A stretch of DNA of 64,000 bases from Amaranthus tricolor (GCF_026212465.1 NC_080057.1:23013647-23077646); one strand, 5' to 3'. Positions 24,701 to 37,773 are shown, numbered from the stretch's first letter. Program-made: numbers and translations. Notes: generated by a model not told the origin, from the sequence alone.

Positions 24701-27700
24701 CCTTCATTTTGTTTACCTCTGCTCCCTCCCCTCTCACCTTTTGCTATCACAATGAAAGAAACATTATCCCTCCAATTCTCTCTCCTCCCTTTTCCCCATT
24801 TACTCACATTCAGAATTCAAACACAATGTTAGTGGGGGTGTTTTGGTAGTTGGCTTTTACATTGGCTTTTTGGTTGGCTTTGGTTTGTTAGTTGGTCAAA
24901 TAGCCACAAAAAGTGTTTGGTAAATGGCTACTCCAGATAGCTTTTTTTGTTGGTTTTTGACTTGTTGACCCACTTTTTATAGTCAATAGTCAATACCTAA
25001 ATTTAGCAAACATCTACGTAAACAGCTGGCATAAAACAACTAACATTTTCAGCTGGTCAAACAAACCAACTAAAGAAATCAACGGATCCCTAATCTGGAG
25101 TGCCGATGTACCAAAAATATTTTTCCTATGTTTCATAATGCTTGCATCATCGAAAAGGAGTGCAGATTGGTTCTAGTAAACTTGAAACATCAATAGTTAA
25201 TACATCTATATAGAGAAACATTAGCGTGTGGTGTCTTGTTAGATTTGTCATGAATTTTTATTTCCAAATATTATTTATAAAATTTTGCTAATTGCAAATC
25301 AAGAGTATTAACGCTCAAATTTTACTATTTTGACCATTTCCCCTTGTGGGAGTTTGATAAATTTGAAAGTATTATTTCCTATATTTATTAGCTCTTTGAT
25401 GTTCATTGTCATGATATGTGGTACAGACTGCATTGGTTCTGCGTTTAATGCGAAGGGAGCTATGCAATGTCCGAATTGCCGGTCAGTTGAGAAAGGTCAA
25501 TGGAAATATTCTAGTGGTTCTCTTACGTCTCCGGAGCTAGGTGTCGATGATGGAAGTGTTGATCACTATCCCTTTTATTTCACTCTTGCTGAAACGGTAA
25601 ATCAATTGCTTATCTTTCTTGACGTTATACAGTTTTATGTCTGCAAGTAAATCATATGTGATCAGAAATTGGATTTGAAGAATGGCCTTAGGCCCTCAAA
25701 TGTCATTTTAGCTTTGACAATTTCTTAATGAATGCTCATCATGAAAATAAATTTACTTGTTTAATTAATTTTTGTGGGTAAGATTTAAGGTTTCTCACAA
25801 TGCAGCGGCAATGCGAATATGATTTTGACTGTAGTTATTAACGGTCAAATTACTGATCTTTTGCTGATAGATTTTTGATTTAAAAATGGTGTGCAAATCC
25901 TATATGAGAGCCACTACATCCCTTGTAGTTTTTGACTGCTGTATGTAAATTATGAATATTCCGTGTCTGATACTGTGACGCTCGTATATGGGCAGTGGGC
26001 ATAAGATATTTGTTTGTAGATGCTATTATTGATGTAGAATTATTTAATGATATTTCCAGTGACATGAAGAAAAGTCAAATTGTATGTAATGTTTTCATTT
26101 TCTGTCTGCTGCAGCCCTATAGAGTTCACATATGTCCGTTTCGTGGATTCACACAATTTTATCCATCTTCTCAGTAAGCACTTTCTCTCTTATAATGTAT
26201 TAGCCAAATCATTTTTCCTGGATACACATTTAATCTTTCTACTTACCTGAAAAACTACAATAGCCGTTGCTCTTGGTCCCAAATCCCATCAATATGCAAA
26301 AAAAGAAAATTTTCTACATTTTTTATTGGACTCAACCAAATTACGGCAAAACTAGTGTTGCGCTACAAACGTTATTTTGAATATCATGACAGATTAGGAC
26401 TTGTAATCATTTCTACTTGGAGAAACATGTGATTCTTGATAAATAAGGCAACTAATGTATGCTTTAACCTCGTAGAGCTTTGAGGTTTTTTCTTTTTTTT
26501 TACCTATTTAACTTTTTCAAAATTTGTTGTCTACTTTTCTTAATCTCCTTTTGGGATGCATTGCTATCTTTCTCTGCTCTTCTTGTATGTAAATCCACTG
26601 TGATGCCTGTACTTGTTATATAGGCTAGCCCAATATTGTTAACACAATATAATTGGGTAAAAGACATGGGATATAGCCTACACCATTGTTGTTAACACAA
26701 TATAACTTTCGTGGTTCGCTTAAAAGATGCTTGGGTTATTTATTTGGGTTTGAGGAACTATGCTAACAATGCCACAATGATATTACAGTTGATCATAACT
26801 TCCGTAGTTCGCTTAAAGATGTTTGGATGATTAATTTGGGTTAGAGGAACTATGCTAACAATGATCACAATGATATTACACTGACTTTGAGAGAAGATGA
26901 TCTTTTGATTTGAGTGGAATCTAGTAGTCATAATCATGGTATGTTTACCTAGCTTTAGTTATGTCGACGACGGGGTATTCGGCAAATGCCTTCTTTCTTG
27001 CCTCTTTGGTTGGGTTTTAGCTTTTAGGTTTTTATTTGGTCAAACGGCCAAAAAAAGTGTTTCGTAAATGACTTTTAAGCCGGCTGAAAAGCTTTTTTAT
27101 TGGCTTTAAACTTCCCACTTTTTCTCTAATGAACATCCAACTAACAATCAACAAATAATTTTTTCCAACCATCTCCAAAAACCTGGCTTATCAGTCACTA
27201 CTCTTACAGTATACTTGAGTGTCCCCACTTTCACATTGTGGCGTCACTTGGACATGCAGCATTCTTTAGCTTCATTTATGCAATTGAGTTTTAGTGGAGG
27301 TATCATAGATTCAAGGGCCTCCAAATTTCGCATGTCTTTTTAAATGGGCCCTCATTATATTAGAAAATGAAAGCTTTTCCACTTCAAGAAAAATAATTCA
27401 AGACAAAATGTGTTGTAATATTATATTACTTCAAATATAAAAAAGGTTTACAAACAAATCACTTCAAAAGTGTTGCTCGGAACCGGACTTGAATAGCAGC
27501 ATTTTGCTACACTTTGGAATGTTTTAGACCATTTACAAAATACAAGCACAGATTGTCATGGGAAATGGAACATCTATCTTTATTTTATGGACATGACCTT
27601 TATGATCGACCATTGAACACCTTGAGTGTTTTTGTATAGCCTTGGAAACTTACTCATATGGTTGTGTTTTCAGCCCCTTCAGCATCCTTTCTGGGCACAG

Positions 27701-29313
27701 TGACAGCATGCCCCTAATTTTAATCACTTCAGTGATTTATTTAGGCAGTGTGATGCTTTTAGTGTTCCATGGATCAACTGCTGTTTGAGATCACATACCC
27801 AACATGGGGCTATCGCTTGCCTAGTTGCCTATGTTCTTAGCAACTAGAAGCCAAATGAATGAGGCTGGTCAAGCTACTAATCCACCAATATATCCGGGGC
27901 CTGGTTTGAGTGAATTGGAGGCCTTTGCTCTAATCATAGGTATGCTCTACTAGACTCGCAGGCTAGGCAATTATATCTGTCATTTAGTCTTTAGAATTTT
28001 CTCTTTTTTCTCAAGGTTAGAAAGTATGCTACTATATGTTGTATAGGCGAAGCTACTACTACCAACAAATTTTGTCCAGTTCTTTGATGGTGTCATTTTC
28101 CAAAATATACGTTTTTTAGTCTGTGAAGTGACTAAACTTCAATGGCCCTCGGAATATTTTGGATTTGGCGTTGTTAAATGGTGAAAAGAAGAGTCTGTGT
28201 GGAATAGTTGGTGTAGGATTGTAAATTTGCCATTGCTACTTGTTATTTGTATAGATCATTATGCATCCTTCATTTGCAAAACTACCAATTATTAGGTTTG
28301 TGATTGTTCTTAGACCGGGGAAGCATGAAAAATATAAGGAGAAAAGGAAAGAGAGGAAACTTTTCTTTGGTAAGTGGAAGAGTTGTCTAGTAAACTACTG
28401 GACGGAAATTACAATCATTAAGCATCTAGGGTACATTGGAGAATAGATCAGAGAATAAAGGGGGGTTATTGTATCGATGCTTACTGAAATGATGTCCCTT
28501 ATTTTGATGAGGCTAAAGATTTATAGTTATTTGATTTCAGATTATAATGGATTATTTTAAAATGACTCGTAAAATCATGTGCATTTTTTATCTATGTGAA
28601 GTTGCGGCTACCAAGAGTGGATTGGAAACAAACTATTTGTTATCACTAACAAGGGTAAGCTTGCGCACATTTGAAACCCAAACCCCACTCACGTGGAGCC
28701 ATTTTATGGCTTTGGGGTAATGGAATGTTGTTGATAAATTTGTTAACGGGTTTGTACACAATAAGACCCACATAAGCAAAGAGTTGACTGCACAAAAACC
28801 CGATGAGGTTCTATCCTAGAACCAATCGATAATAGGAGGAGTAGCCCATTAAACTTATATGTTAGCCAACCTCTCTCTAATTGTTTGATGTGGCATCACA
28901 TGTGGGTTATTTTTCCAACAGTTGCTTACTAAAATGTGGTTTGTTTTACCCGTATATGTAACCTTAAATAATTGATTGATGTGAATCTTGTTATGTTACA
29001 TAGGCCAAGCATTGGAGTTATGAGCGCATTAACACCGATGGTCGCTCATCAGCATCCTGGCGCAAGCGGCCTTCACCCTCACGGATGGGTTCAGTTTCAA
29101 CACACATCATTTCTACATCCCCATCAAGCATCAGGCCTACCTGTGCCCATTAGTAGCAGCCCCGTAAGATTCGACACTCAAAGAAGCATGCCTAGATTTG
29201 TGCCTTTAGGACAATTATATGAGCCTAATCCGACTTTCTCATACTACGCGGACAGTTCTTCCAGAGCCCATCCGTGGAGCAGAGATAACGGTCCTCACTT
29301 TCTATTGCCATGA
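21707..29313 (+). CDS. RING-H2 E3 ubiquitin ligase, RFI2-like (middle exons unresolved)
   Basis: Exons 21707-21854, 25427-25596, 26115-26173 and 29004-29313 join in frame; as such they give 228 aa. The RING is complete at residues 23-67: C23-x2-C26, C43-x-H45, H48, C51, then C64-x2-C67. CGHEFHLDCIGSAFNAKGAMQCPNCR and the later PYRVHICPFRGF and proline/histidine/serine-rich tail match plant RFI2-type proteins, one of which acts in red/far-red light signalling. RING-H2 domains recruit E2 enzymes. Family members are usually longer, so one or more middle exons may lie in 26174-29003; an open stretch starts at 27745 but hits TAG at 27845. Residues 12-17 read DLNVEP, an EAR-type motif. Confidence 0.75.
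22972..23150 (+). repeat. Dispersed LTR-like repeat, copy B
   Basis: Located in RING-gene intron 1. It begins TGTTGGGATGATTTATCCCA, then TATCGATGAATTAAAG, and ends near ACAATAAGTCCAGCT. It is the same family as 19000-19170 in the opposite orientation. Confidence 0.55.
23962..24170. mobile_element. Stowaway-type MITE, one end preserved
   Basis: TA followed by CTCCCTCAATCCCATTAAAT, then CGTCCCACTTAATTTGCATC. This is the usual Stowaway end with internal repeat wording. The opposite terminus could not be found, so the right boundary is approximate. Confidence 0.55.
24835..25085. mobile_element. MITE-like repeat of the GTGTTTGGTAAATGGC family, copy 1
   Basis: It starts GGTGTTTTGGTAGTTGGC, contains AAAAAGTGTTTGGTAAATGGC, and ends CAAACCAACTAAAG, giving partly inverted ends. 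A second copy lies at 27005-27175 in the same gene's introns. Confidence 0.5.
26699..26882. repeat. Direct duplication, ~97-bp unit x2
   Basis: Both units carry ATAACTT(T/C)CGT(G/A)GTTCGCTTAAA, TTTGGGTT(T)GAGGAACTATG and CTAACAATG, followed by CACAATGATATTACA. It lies downstream of RING-gene exon 3. Confidence 0.8.
27005..27175. mobile_element. MITE-like repeat of the GTGTTTGGTAAATGGC family, copy 2
   Basis: TTGGTCAAACGGCCAAAAAA followed by GTGTTTCGTAAATGAC, then a GGCTTTAAACTTCCCAC block, mirrors the organisation at 24835-25085. Confidence 0.45.
28649..28740 (+). mobile_element. SINE-like fragment (Au-type wording)
   Basis: GGTAAGCTTGCGCACATTTG, AACCCCACTCACGTGGAGCC, then a T-rich ending near TTGTTG. 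The order resembles the 3' part of Au-type plant SINEs. The tRNA-like 5' part was not recognised, so this is a fragment at best. Confidence 0.4.
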
Positions 29314-31279
29314 AGGGTTATTATCAATGTATGTATAAAATATACAGCATTCCTATCTCAAGCTCATCAAACTTTGGTGAAAAATATAACCTTTGGTGGA
29401 TTTTGCTTGAGGTATAATGTTCATATTATGTAGATCATGAATGCTGTGAAACCCTGCTACGGAAACTTCATCGTCGAGATCAATCTTGTAAATTTGGAAA
29501 ACAATCAATTCGGACCCATAATTTGTACATTTTGTTGAACGATGTGTATTCATGCCGAATGAAAACTTAGTCGTACGTAAAGCCAGATTGTACCTAAAGG
29601 AAATATGTGCACCTTGAGTAGCTGGTGTTGCATAACGCGTAAAAAAGATCAGCGCAGAGTCTACAAGTCGTCACCTGAGACCTTCGACTTGTTGGTTCTT
29701 ATAACACTCCATGTGTTTCTCGGATAGAACAATCAGTGATTTGTCGAGCATTCTACCTCCTTTTCCTAGGCTATCCAACCATTGTTCGTAGCTACCCACG
29801 AATCGTATGATTACCAACTACACATTGGTGCTTCAGTAAACCTTTTGATTGATTCAAAACTATGAATTTGGGTACTTAGTATCTTGCATTTACTCAATTT
29901 GACTAGTTTTTCCTAGAGTTATAATCAATCTTCCATTTTTGAACAAAACCGACACAAGAAAAAAGTTTTTATAAAAAAAAAAAGAAAAATTGCAGTGATT
30001 GATTTTCCTATAATAATATCAACATTTAATTTAGTATATATAATACCAACTTATGGAGAATTTTTTAGAAGAATACCATCTTTTGTTTGATCATTAATTT
30101 ACAATTTTTTTGTCAAATAACCTATTATAAACAAAAGTTGGTATTATTAAACGAACACCTCCTAAATCAATATTATTCATGGCTAATCAGAAGTTGATAT
30201 AATTATAGAAAAGTTCATAAAAATTATATTATTTAAGATAATTTTTTATAAAAACCAAAAATGAAATGATCATCACCAAATACTTCCAATGTATTAAAAG
30301 CCAAAACAAAATAAAAATGTTCTTATTATTATCAATCAAATAGACAGCTTTAAAAAAAATTTGATGTAATTGATGAAAACAATGATGCTCTAAAAGTCGG
30401 TAAGTAGATAATGGAATATTATGCCCAACGGAATCCCAAAGCCACATAGAAAACTTGCATTTATAACATCAATAAGTATCAATATTTCATAGAAAAATTA
30501 TCTATAACTATCTCATCTTTTATCTATTTTTTATATAATATTTTTTGTCTTTTAATTAATTTCTGAATAATTACAACTTTAAAGGTCCGACTTGCTGAGA
30601 ATGTGATGATGGTCTTTGACTAAAACAATGTCATGAACCATCAAAGATGGGAGTATTCAACATAAATGAAAAGATAAAATTATAATAGGAAACAAGTGAA
30701 AATTTTCCTATTTTATGTCAATAAAGTCATTTGATCCTAAATCTTAAAAAAAATACTAAAACCAATAATAAGTATGTGAAAAATCTAAGTCATAAATCTT
30801 AAATTAATAATAGGTTCACTCCATATTTTAAAAATTAATTTTCACGTACAATTTTTCTCCTCTATATTGTGATGTCATAACAAAAAAAATTCTTCAATAC
30901 ATCCTCAAAAAAATATTTCTTCTCTTAAAATTTACAAAATACCAAAAATAACGACATCAGTGAAAATTACATGATTTGATGATAAGTACATTATGAAATG
31001 ATAAGAAAGGTTGATCAAGATCAAATTTTTGATGATCAAAAATAATTACCTAAATTGATGCCTAAGGTTGCATCAAGAATCTTTACATATGGATCATTCC
31101 ATCAAATAACCAACACAAATTAAATCTTAATCAATCAAAACATACCATGAGCCGATGGGTCCAAGTCTTCTTGGCCACTCCTACTCTCACAATCATATAC
31201 TTTAAGCCCAACATTTTCGTATACACACACTCTTCTTTGCCTACCAACAAAACAAACTTAGTCCAAGTAAAAAAAAAAA
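29314..31279. other. Intergenic between the RING gene and TAC1
   Basis: It starts with the likely RING-gene 3' UTR. The rest is AT-rich with no coding sequence, RNA gene or clear transposon. Confidence 0.5.
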
Positions 31280-34200
31280 ATGAAGGTTAGTTCTTAATTC
31301 CCTCTTTCTTTCTCCATGCAACTTTTAAGACCCAATTCATATGTTTGAATCTTGTTAATGTAGAGTTTTATATTTAGCTTTCTGTTTTTAAATGTAGGTC
31401 TTTAATTGGGTTCATCCGCGATTTCTCAATGTTAATCCGTGCACAGCTTTTCTCGAAGGTAATATGATTCTTTCTGTAGTTGTATAATTATTGATTAACT
31501 TTTAAAGAAATTAAAAATATTGTTGATTATTTTGAAATAATATATGAATCATTGATTTTTTACTAATTAAGAAATGATTAAAAATACAAATAAAATATTT
31601 CAAATTGCCAAATGCTATGACTCTACATTCATCATTAATTACACTATGTTTTAATAAATAATTTGTAAGGAAAGGTAGAGAAGTAAAGAGCAAATTTAGC
31701 ATACGTGTTTTTGTTTCATAATTCTTTTCATATTTGAAGGCTTTTGTTTTGTCTAAAATGTAAAAGAGTTCTCTCTTCAAGATCACTTTCTTCCATTTCA
31801 TCATCCCTTGGAATCCAAATGAAGAAAATGTGATCAGTAGCAAATGCATAAATGGACTTGAAAGTGAATTATATTGATTTTCTTAAGAAAATATTGTAAA
31901 TAATATTGAATCTCTTTAAGTAAAAAAATATTATGGTGGCCCTTTAATTTTGGCTTTTGCTTATATTTTTGGGTTTTGCTTATTATTATAATCAATTTTG
32001 AGGACCTTATAGTTTAAATCTTAGTCTGCCACTAAATATACGTAATCTCTTAAAATTCTTCCCCTTTCTTTACTCCATTTCCTATCATCAAACATATATT
32101 TGTCTAACAACCAACTCAATCAAGCATAATTCTTTTATAGCTTAAAATTCTTTCACTTTAAATGAGAGATGATTGAGATTCGAACTCGTGACCTCTTGTC
32201 AAGTTGGCTTCTGATACCATGTCTAGGAACCAACTCCACCAAAAACTTAAGCTGATGGTGAAGCCCTATGATATGTTATACTCCCTCCAATTCGCTATTA
32301 ATGTCTCATTTGTTTTATGCACTCTATTCAATGCACTTATTTAATCCTTAATATCTCTAATTGTGCGTAATTAAAAATTATAGAAAGTTGATATAAATAA
32401 TACTTGCATTGAGACCAATAGCTTATAGATTAGTAATAAAATACAAATTAATAGTAAGAGATGAATAATGTCCAAAAAGCAAATGGGACAAGTGAATTGG
32501 AGTGAGTATATTCTAACAATATTAATGTATCTTAATTCTTTAACATAAATTTACAAACATGACAATTTTTGCAGAAAATGGAACACAAAAAGATGAGAGT
32601 TCAAAAATAGAAAATGAGATGAATGTTTTCCATGGCCATAATTCTCATATGATAGTAGACATGCTAGACTCTTGGAAAGATGGAATTCTATCCATTGGTA
32701 CCATTGCTATTAGTCCCTTAGAGGCTAGTAAATATGCAATGCTTGAAGAAATTCATGATGATAATCATGACTATGATGATGATCATCATGTTATTGATGA
32801 TCGTTATGATCTTGATGAAAATGATGATCAATCAAGTCCATTGATGAATGTTGAGTACTTTAGCCATGAATTAGATAAAGTTATTGGTGCTAATCATGAG
32901 ATTATTGAGGAAGAACAAGTTTATGAGAATAATAATTGTATTGAAGATGAAGAACAAAGCAGGAGGAGAGTCACTCTTGCTGAACTTTTCTTGGAAGATT
33001 CTGATTATCATCATAATGTGAAAGTATTGCAAGATGATGATGATGATGATGATGATGATGGTGTTAAGGGTGACATCATGATGAATGAAAAACAAGGTAT
33101 TGATATGATGATCATGAAGCCTAATTCTTTAGCTAAAAATGGTCTCTTCAAAGCTAAAAAGCTTCTTAAAGAGGATTTGCACCCACTCAAGAAGTTCAAC
33201 CAGGTATGTTTTTTGTTTTTGGGTTTTTTTTCTTTTTTTTTTATTGAAAACTGACTACTATAAAGTAAAACCACTTTATCTGATTTCCCTTTTTGATTTT
33301 TAGTTTTAAAAAAATTAAAAACCGAAAATAAAAAACAATAACAAAGAAGCCCTACTTGTTATCTTTACATTCCTTAGATATTATTGCCTTTATCCTTTTT
33401 ATTTTGGATTGTTTTTAATTTTGGCTTTTTGTTTCCGATTTTTCATTTCCCCTTAAAAAATATTTTTTAATAACAAGATTAGTGTTGCATCATAATTGAG
33501 GTGTAAATTTAGTGTTTGGTTTGGATTTGTTGTAAAAATCAAATTAAACTGAATTAAATTTGGTGTTGATTTTTTCAATCCAAATCCAAACCCTACTTTT
33601 AATAATTAAAACGAAATCAAGCCAAATTACATGTCACCAATTCATATTTAACAGAAAAAACCCGCTAAATTCATAACTTAATATATTTTTTAAAATTGAT
33701 ATTACTTATAAAATAAAATAAACGTTTTTGAGTATCAAAGTTTGAATAGATGTGCATAAATGTCTTTGGATGCCATTTAAGTCATAGTTTTTGATGAGTT
33801 AAAAATAATAAATTTTTGATTACTTTGTAATTATTATATTTATTTAGTTAATGAAAAGGATGATGAAGAAAAAGATTCATCCGGATGACTTAGAAGGAAA
33901 ACTGCACAAAGACATGCAGATCCATCCAAGCAGTCCCACCAATGGTCAAGATCTCTCCAATGACGAGTTAGCTTCATTGCTTCTCATTCAAGGTATATTA
34001 TCTTCTAACTGATTATCCGTTGATATCACTGGCGGATCTACGACTAAAAATTATGGATAGTACTAATGTGTTAAAGTAAATTAATAAAAAATTCGGATGA
34101 GTTTTGTTTGTAAAATAAACAATCCAAAAAATTTCTATTACTCCAAATTAACTTGTACAAGTAAAATATCACAATAATAATCTTATGTCACTGCCAATAT

Positions 34201-35425
34201 AAATAAAAAGGGTGATAAATGTCATCCACACCGCATCTATAAAGTTATAAGTTACAAGAGATCAAAGTTTGACGTAGTGAAATATTTCCTCCGTTTTGAA
34301 ATATTCGCTACAGTACAATTATTAACACTATTTATCATTTAAGCTTATTTTATATATTACGTCTTATATGTAAGACAAGTAAGATCCATAAATTTTTAAT
34401 GTGTGTTGTTGAGTGTTGTGTCCCCAAACACTAGCAAATAATTGAATTTCCAACAAAAATGGTACATATACATAGAAGCAATAGAATAAGTCTTTTTACT
34501 TTGACCAAGTTGGGACCCAATATTACCACTCATGTAATGTGATCCAATTAACTTGCATAATCCATTTCATCTACCTTTTGAGTTTTGATAGAATTTAAGT
34601 AGTGACTAGTGAGAGCTCACTATGAATCATTATTTGGGAATTTGCACATGGATTCTTTTGTTTTCATGAAATGATGTGTTCATGTTTTTTATTTTTATGG
34701 CAAAAATTTAATCTTTTATCATTTTCAAAAAAATTAATTTCTTCGCTTGTATAAGCATATATTAGAGGTGTGTAAAATGTGGCAGATTAGATAACAAATT
34801 AGATACGAGGGATTTTTTATAATGATGTATCAAATCTAAAGGAGTATAAAGAATATTATAGAATCATTTAATTATTTAAGGGTTAGAGTTTTTGAAATAT
34901 GAAAGATGGATTCCATCCTCTAATACTGATATTACACCTTTTTTGAATGAGTGAATAATGTTAGCTTAGAGTATTCCGTTTTATGATTAAGATAAGAAAA
35001 AAACATAATAATATCTTTATCATTCACCTTATCTCCTCGAATGGACTACATTATTTTCGTAATAATATCTATTAATAAAATTTACTTTCAGAATCTATTA
35101 TGAAAATGGTCTTATGCTTTATAAATTCTCACGGACACATTAAATCTATGTCTTTATACCGTCCTTACAAATTAATTTTTTTTTGTTTAATCCTCTCCAA
35201 ACTTAATAAAGTAATAACATCGACTTGTAGCAAACTTTAAATATAATATTTTTTTTGTAAATTATGTACCTTTTTATTCCTCTGAGATGATTACTGATAG
35301 GGTTGGTAGTAACACTTTTCATTTCCCCTCACAACATAACATTATAGTAATAATCTCAAAGCAGACAGATTGAGAAACCAATTAATAATGCCCTCATAAT
35401 TCCTTGTACAGCTGCTATGGTTTGA
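31280..35425 (+). CDS. TAC1: TILLER ANGLE CONTROL 1-like protein (IGT family)
   Basis: Exons 31280-31285, 31398-31458, 32575-33203, 33848-33992 and 35412-35425 give 284 aa. The 6-nt first exon (ATG AAG) and tiny last exon are the known IGT-family gene plan. The protein begins MKVFNWVHPRF, has the IGT signature SWKDGILSIGT at residues 55-65, RRRVTLAELFLEDSD at about 152-166 and MKRMMKKKIHP near the C-terminus. It lacks the C-terminal EAR-type (LEI) motif of LAZY/DRO relatives, which marks it as TAC1, a gene that widens branch angle. The middle is very acidic, with HDDNHDYDDDHH and a run of nine aspartates from a GAT tract near 33034-33060. Intron 2 holds a Stowaway MITE. Confidence 0.9.
32155..32280 (-). 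repeat. Dispersed PBS-like repeat, second copy
   Basis: On the minus strand: TTAAGTTTTTGGTGGAGTTG, GACATGGTATCAGAAGCC, GAGGTCACGAGTTCGAATCT. It matches the wording at 1030-1200. The tRNA-Met primer-binding-site look suggests an LTR or TRIM remnant. Confidence 0.45.
32281..32506. mobile_element. Stowaway MITE in TAC1 intron 2
   Basis: A 226-bp element with left end CTCCCTCCAATTCGC and right end GTGAATTGGAGTGAG (inverted), and CATTTG/CAAATG subterminals. TA duplications are at 32279-32280 and 32507-32508. It sits 68 bp upstream of TAC1 exon 3. Confidence 0.85.
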
Positions 35426-35990
35426 GGTCTAAGCAGCAGACAGGTGATGAATTTGAAGGTTCCAAGGAAGCCCTATGATTGCTTGTAAATCAAGTGATGT
35501 ATAATATGCATTGTATGACTCAGGAAAATGCTTAGCTTTTTTTAATTCTACTCGTTTAATTAAAATGGATTTGCTTTTCTTAAGGGCTAATCATGAATAC
35601 TCCTACTCCTACTCCTACTATTAGTTGTTTGTGGATGCTTTTAGAATTATGTATGTATGTCACTTCCGATTTGTTCTTGCTTCTACTACTATAATATAAA
35701 CTATGTTTAAAGATTTGATATTTTTGCAAAACAACTATTATAAGTCCCACTTCATTGTTCTTCTAATTGCAATTTTTAAAGTTTTTGTTATGTTTGTAAC
35801 AAATAACAAAAAAAAAAAAAGAAAAAGGGAGAAATTAGGAGTTAAGGTCAAGCACGGTTGAATATAATAATACAGCTTCAAGGTGTACAAATACACATGT
35901 TATTAAAATATAAATTTTTATGAGATGGTCTTTTTGAGAAACTATTTCAAATTGGGTTGACCCATAAAAGTAAAATGTAGAGTAAGAGTA
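35426..35990. other. TAC1 3' flank
   Basis: Likely TAC1 3' UTR followed by AT-rich sequence with no further feature. The short CTACTCCTACTCCTACT run near 35600 is a small microsatellite. Confidence 0.5.
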
Positions 35991-36615
<625 letters not shown>

Positions 36616-36619
<4 letters not shown>

Positions 36620-37290
36620 AAGCACAGGTTCAAATTGTGGCTCAAAAGTCTTCAGATAACTAGTAGTGCGAAAACGACGATCCACAAAAGGTTCTTTAGA
36701 TAAGCTTTATACTGAACATACAACTAACACGCGTGAACATGGATAGTGAAATACCCGAACCTTTTTACTTGTACAAGTGCGGTTTGAAAAGTTAACAGTG
36801 TAACGCTTCCTGCCTTTGCGTTCTATTCGTTCATCTTTTACTGGTTGTGTCTTCATATTTCCCATTGGTTATGTCATATGGCTCTACATTGTGATATCTT
36901 GCCTTACACCTGTTTGCCTCTATTTTTCTCTCAATGTAGGGAGTGTACGTATAATTAGAAGCAAGTCGTTGTCTAACAATCTCCCTTTTCTTTACAAACC
37001 ACTTGTTCACACGATAAAAAGTAAGTTCAACAATAGCTGCAACAGGTAAGAATCTAGCACCTTTCATGACACCATTGAAAACCTCTGCCATGTTGGTGTA
37101 GCATAGCCATTTGGAAAACCCCCATCATGTAGATGAATTTAACTGGCGCACACCAAATTATTGTTGTCACTAACACAAGTAGATGTATGTGGACCTTTAT
37201 AAGTCACTATGGTCCACAAAGATACAACACTATTCTTTTATTGAGCACGAAGTTTCCAACCATAAGAATTAGGACAAACTAAATCAAACA
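36616..37290 (-). pseudogene. MuDR/MULE transposase remnant, internally deleted
   Basis: Read on the minus strand from about 37290: a degraded DNA-binding-domain-like piece (YGWKLRAQ, stop, then VTYKGPHTS), then from 37091 MAEVFNGVMKGARFLPVAAIVELTFYRVNKWFVKKRE, as found after the DDE core of MULE transposases. Next comes a SWIM-finger-like stretch (NRTCTSKKVRVFHYPCSRV) whose expected CxC...CxH is damaged. It ends [20 protein letters not shown] and then runs directly into the TA microsatellite. The DDE catalytic core is absent and there are several stops and frameshifts. It is non-functional. Confidence 0.75.
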
Positions 37291-37327
37291 CATTTTTGTT
37301 AGATGTTCAAAAAGTATATGATTGATT

Positions 37328-37520
37328 GAAAATTTAAAATGAACCAAATAAGATAATTTTAAACTTATTTCCAAAAGTAAGCGTGAAAATTCTAAACCAA
37401 AGGTTTGGAGCTGTTCGCAGTTACTACCTGCGAACAGGTCAAAAAAGACAAAATAGTTGTTCGCAGTTACTAACTGTGAACAGCTGTTTGACTTGTTTTG
37501 ACACTAACTGCGAACAGTTA
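37328..37520. mobile_element. MULE-like terminus with palindromic GTTCGC...GCGAAC modules
   Basis: GAAAATTTAAAATGAA at 37328 is followed by ATAATTTTAAACTTATTTCC and GGTTTGGAGCTGTTCGCAG. It resembles the termini of the foldback elements at 59500 and 60101, which start GAAAATTTGAA. The region has about four copies of a GTTCGCAGTTACTAACTGCG-like module at 37412-37520. It is probably one end of the element carrying the plant-mobile-domain pseudogene; no opposite end was found. Confidence 0.55.
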
Positions 37521-37742
37521 CTTTACTTTATATTTTTTTCCTAATTATTGAGTTGTTATTTGTTATATTTGCATTAGAGACATTAGAATAAGTTATTACA
37601 AGTCAATGTATGTTTCAGGCGGGATAATTTGTCGCCAAAACTCCAAACATTCGTAAGTTAAAGCTTGGAGGTTATGATAAAGTAAATAAACATATATATA
37701 CAACTAAATATATACAAATGTTTAAAATATACAACCAAATAA

Positions 37743-37773
<31 letters not shown>

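Noticed and set aside
24409..24849. 146-codon open frame
   Set aside because: It lies in intron 1 of the RING gene across repeat-like sequence, with no protein motif or coding bias.
27745..27847. Possible extra RING-gene exon
   Set aside because: The frame that fits exon 3 ends in TAG without a good donor, and the sequence lacks clear family motifs. I kept it only as a question.
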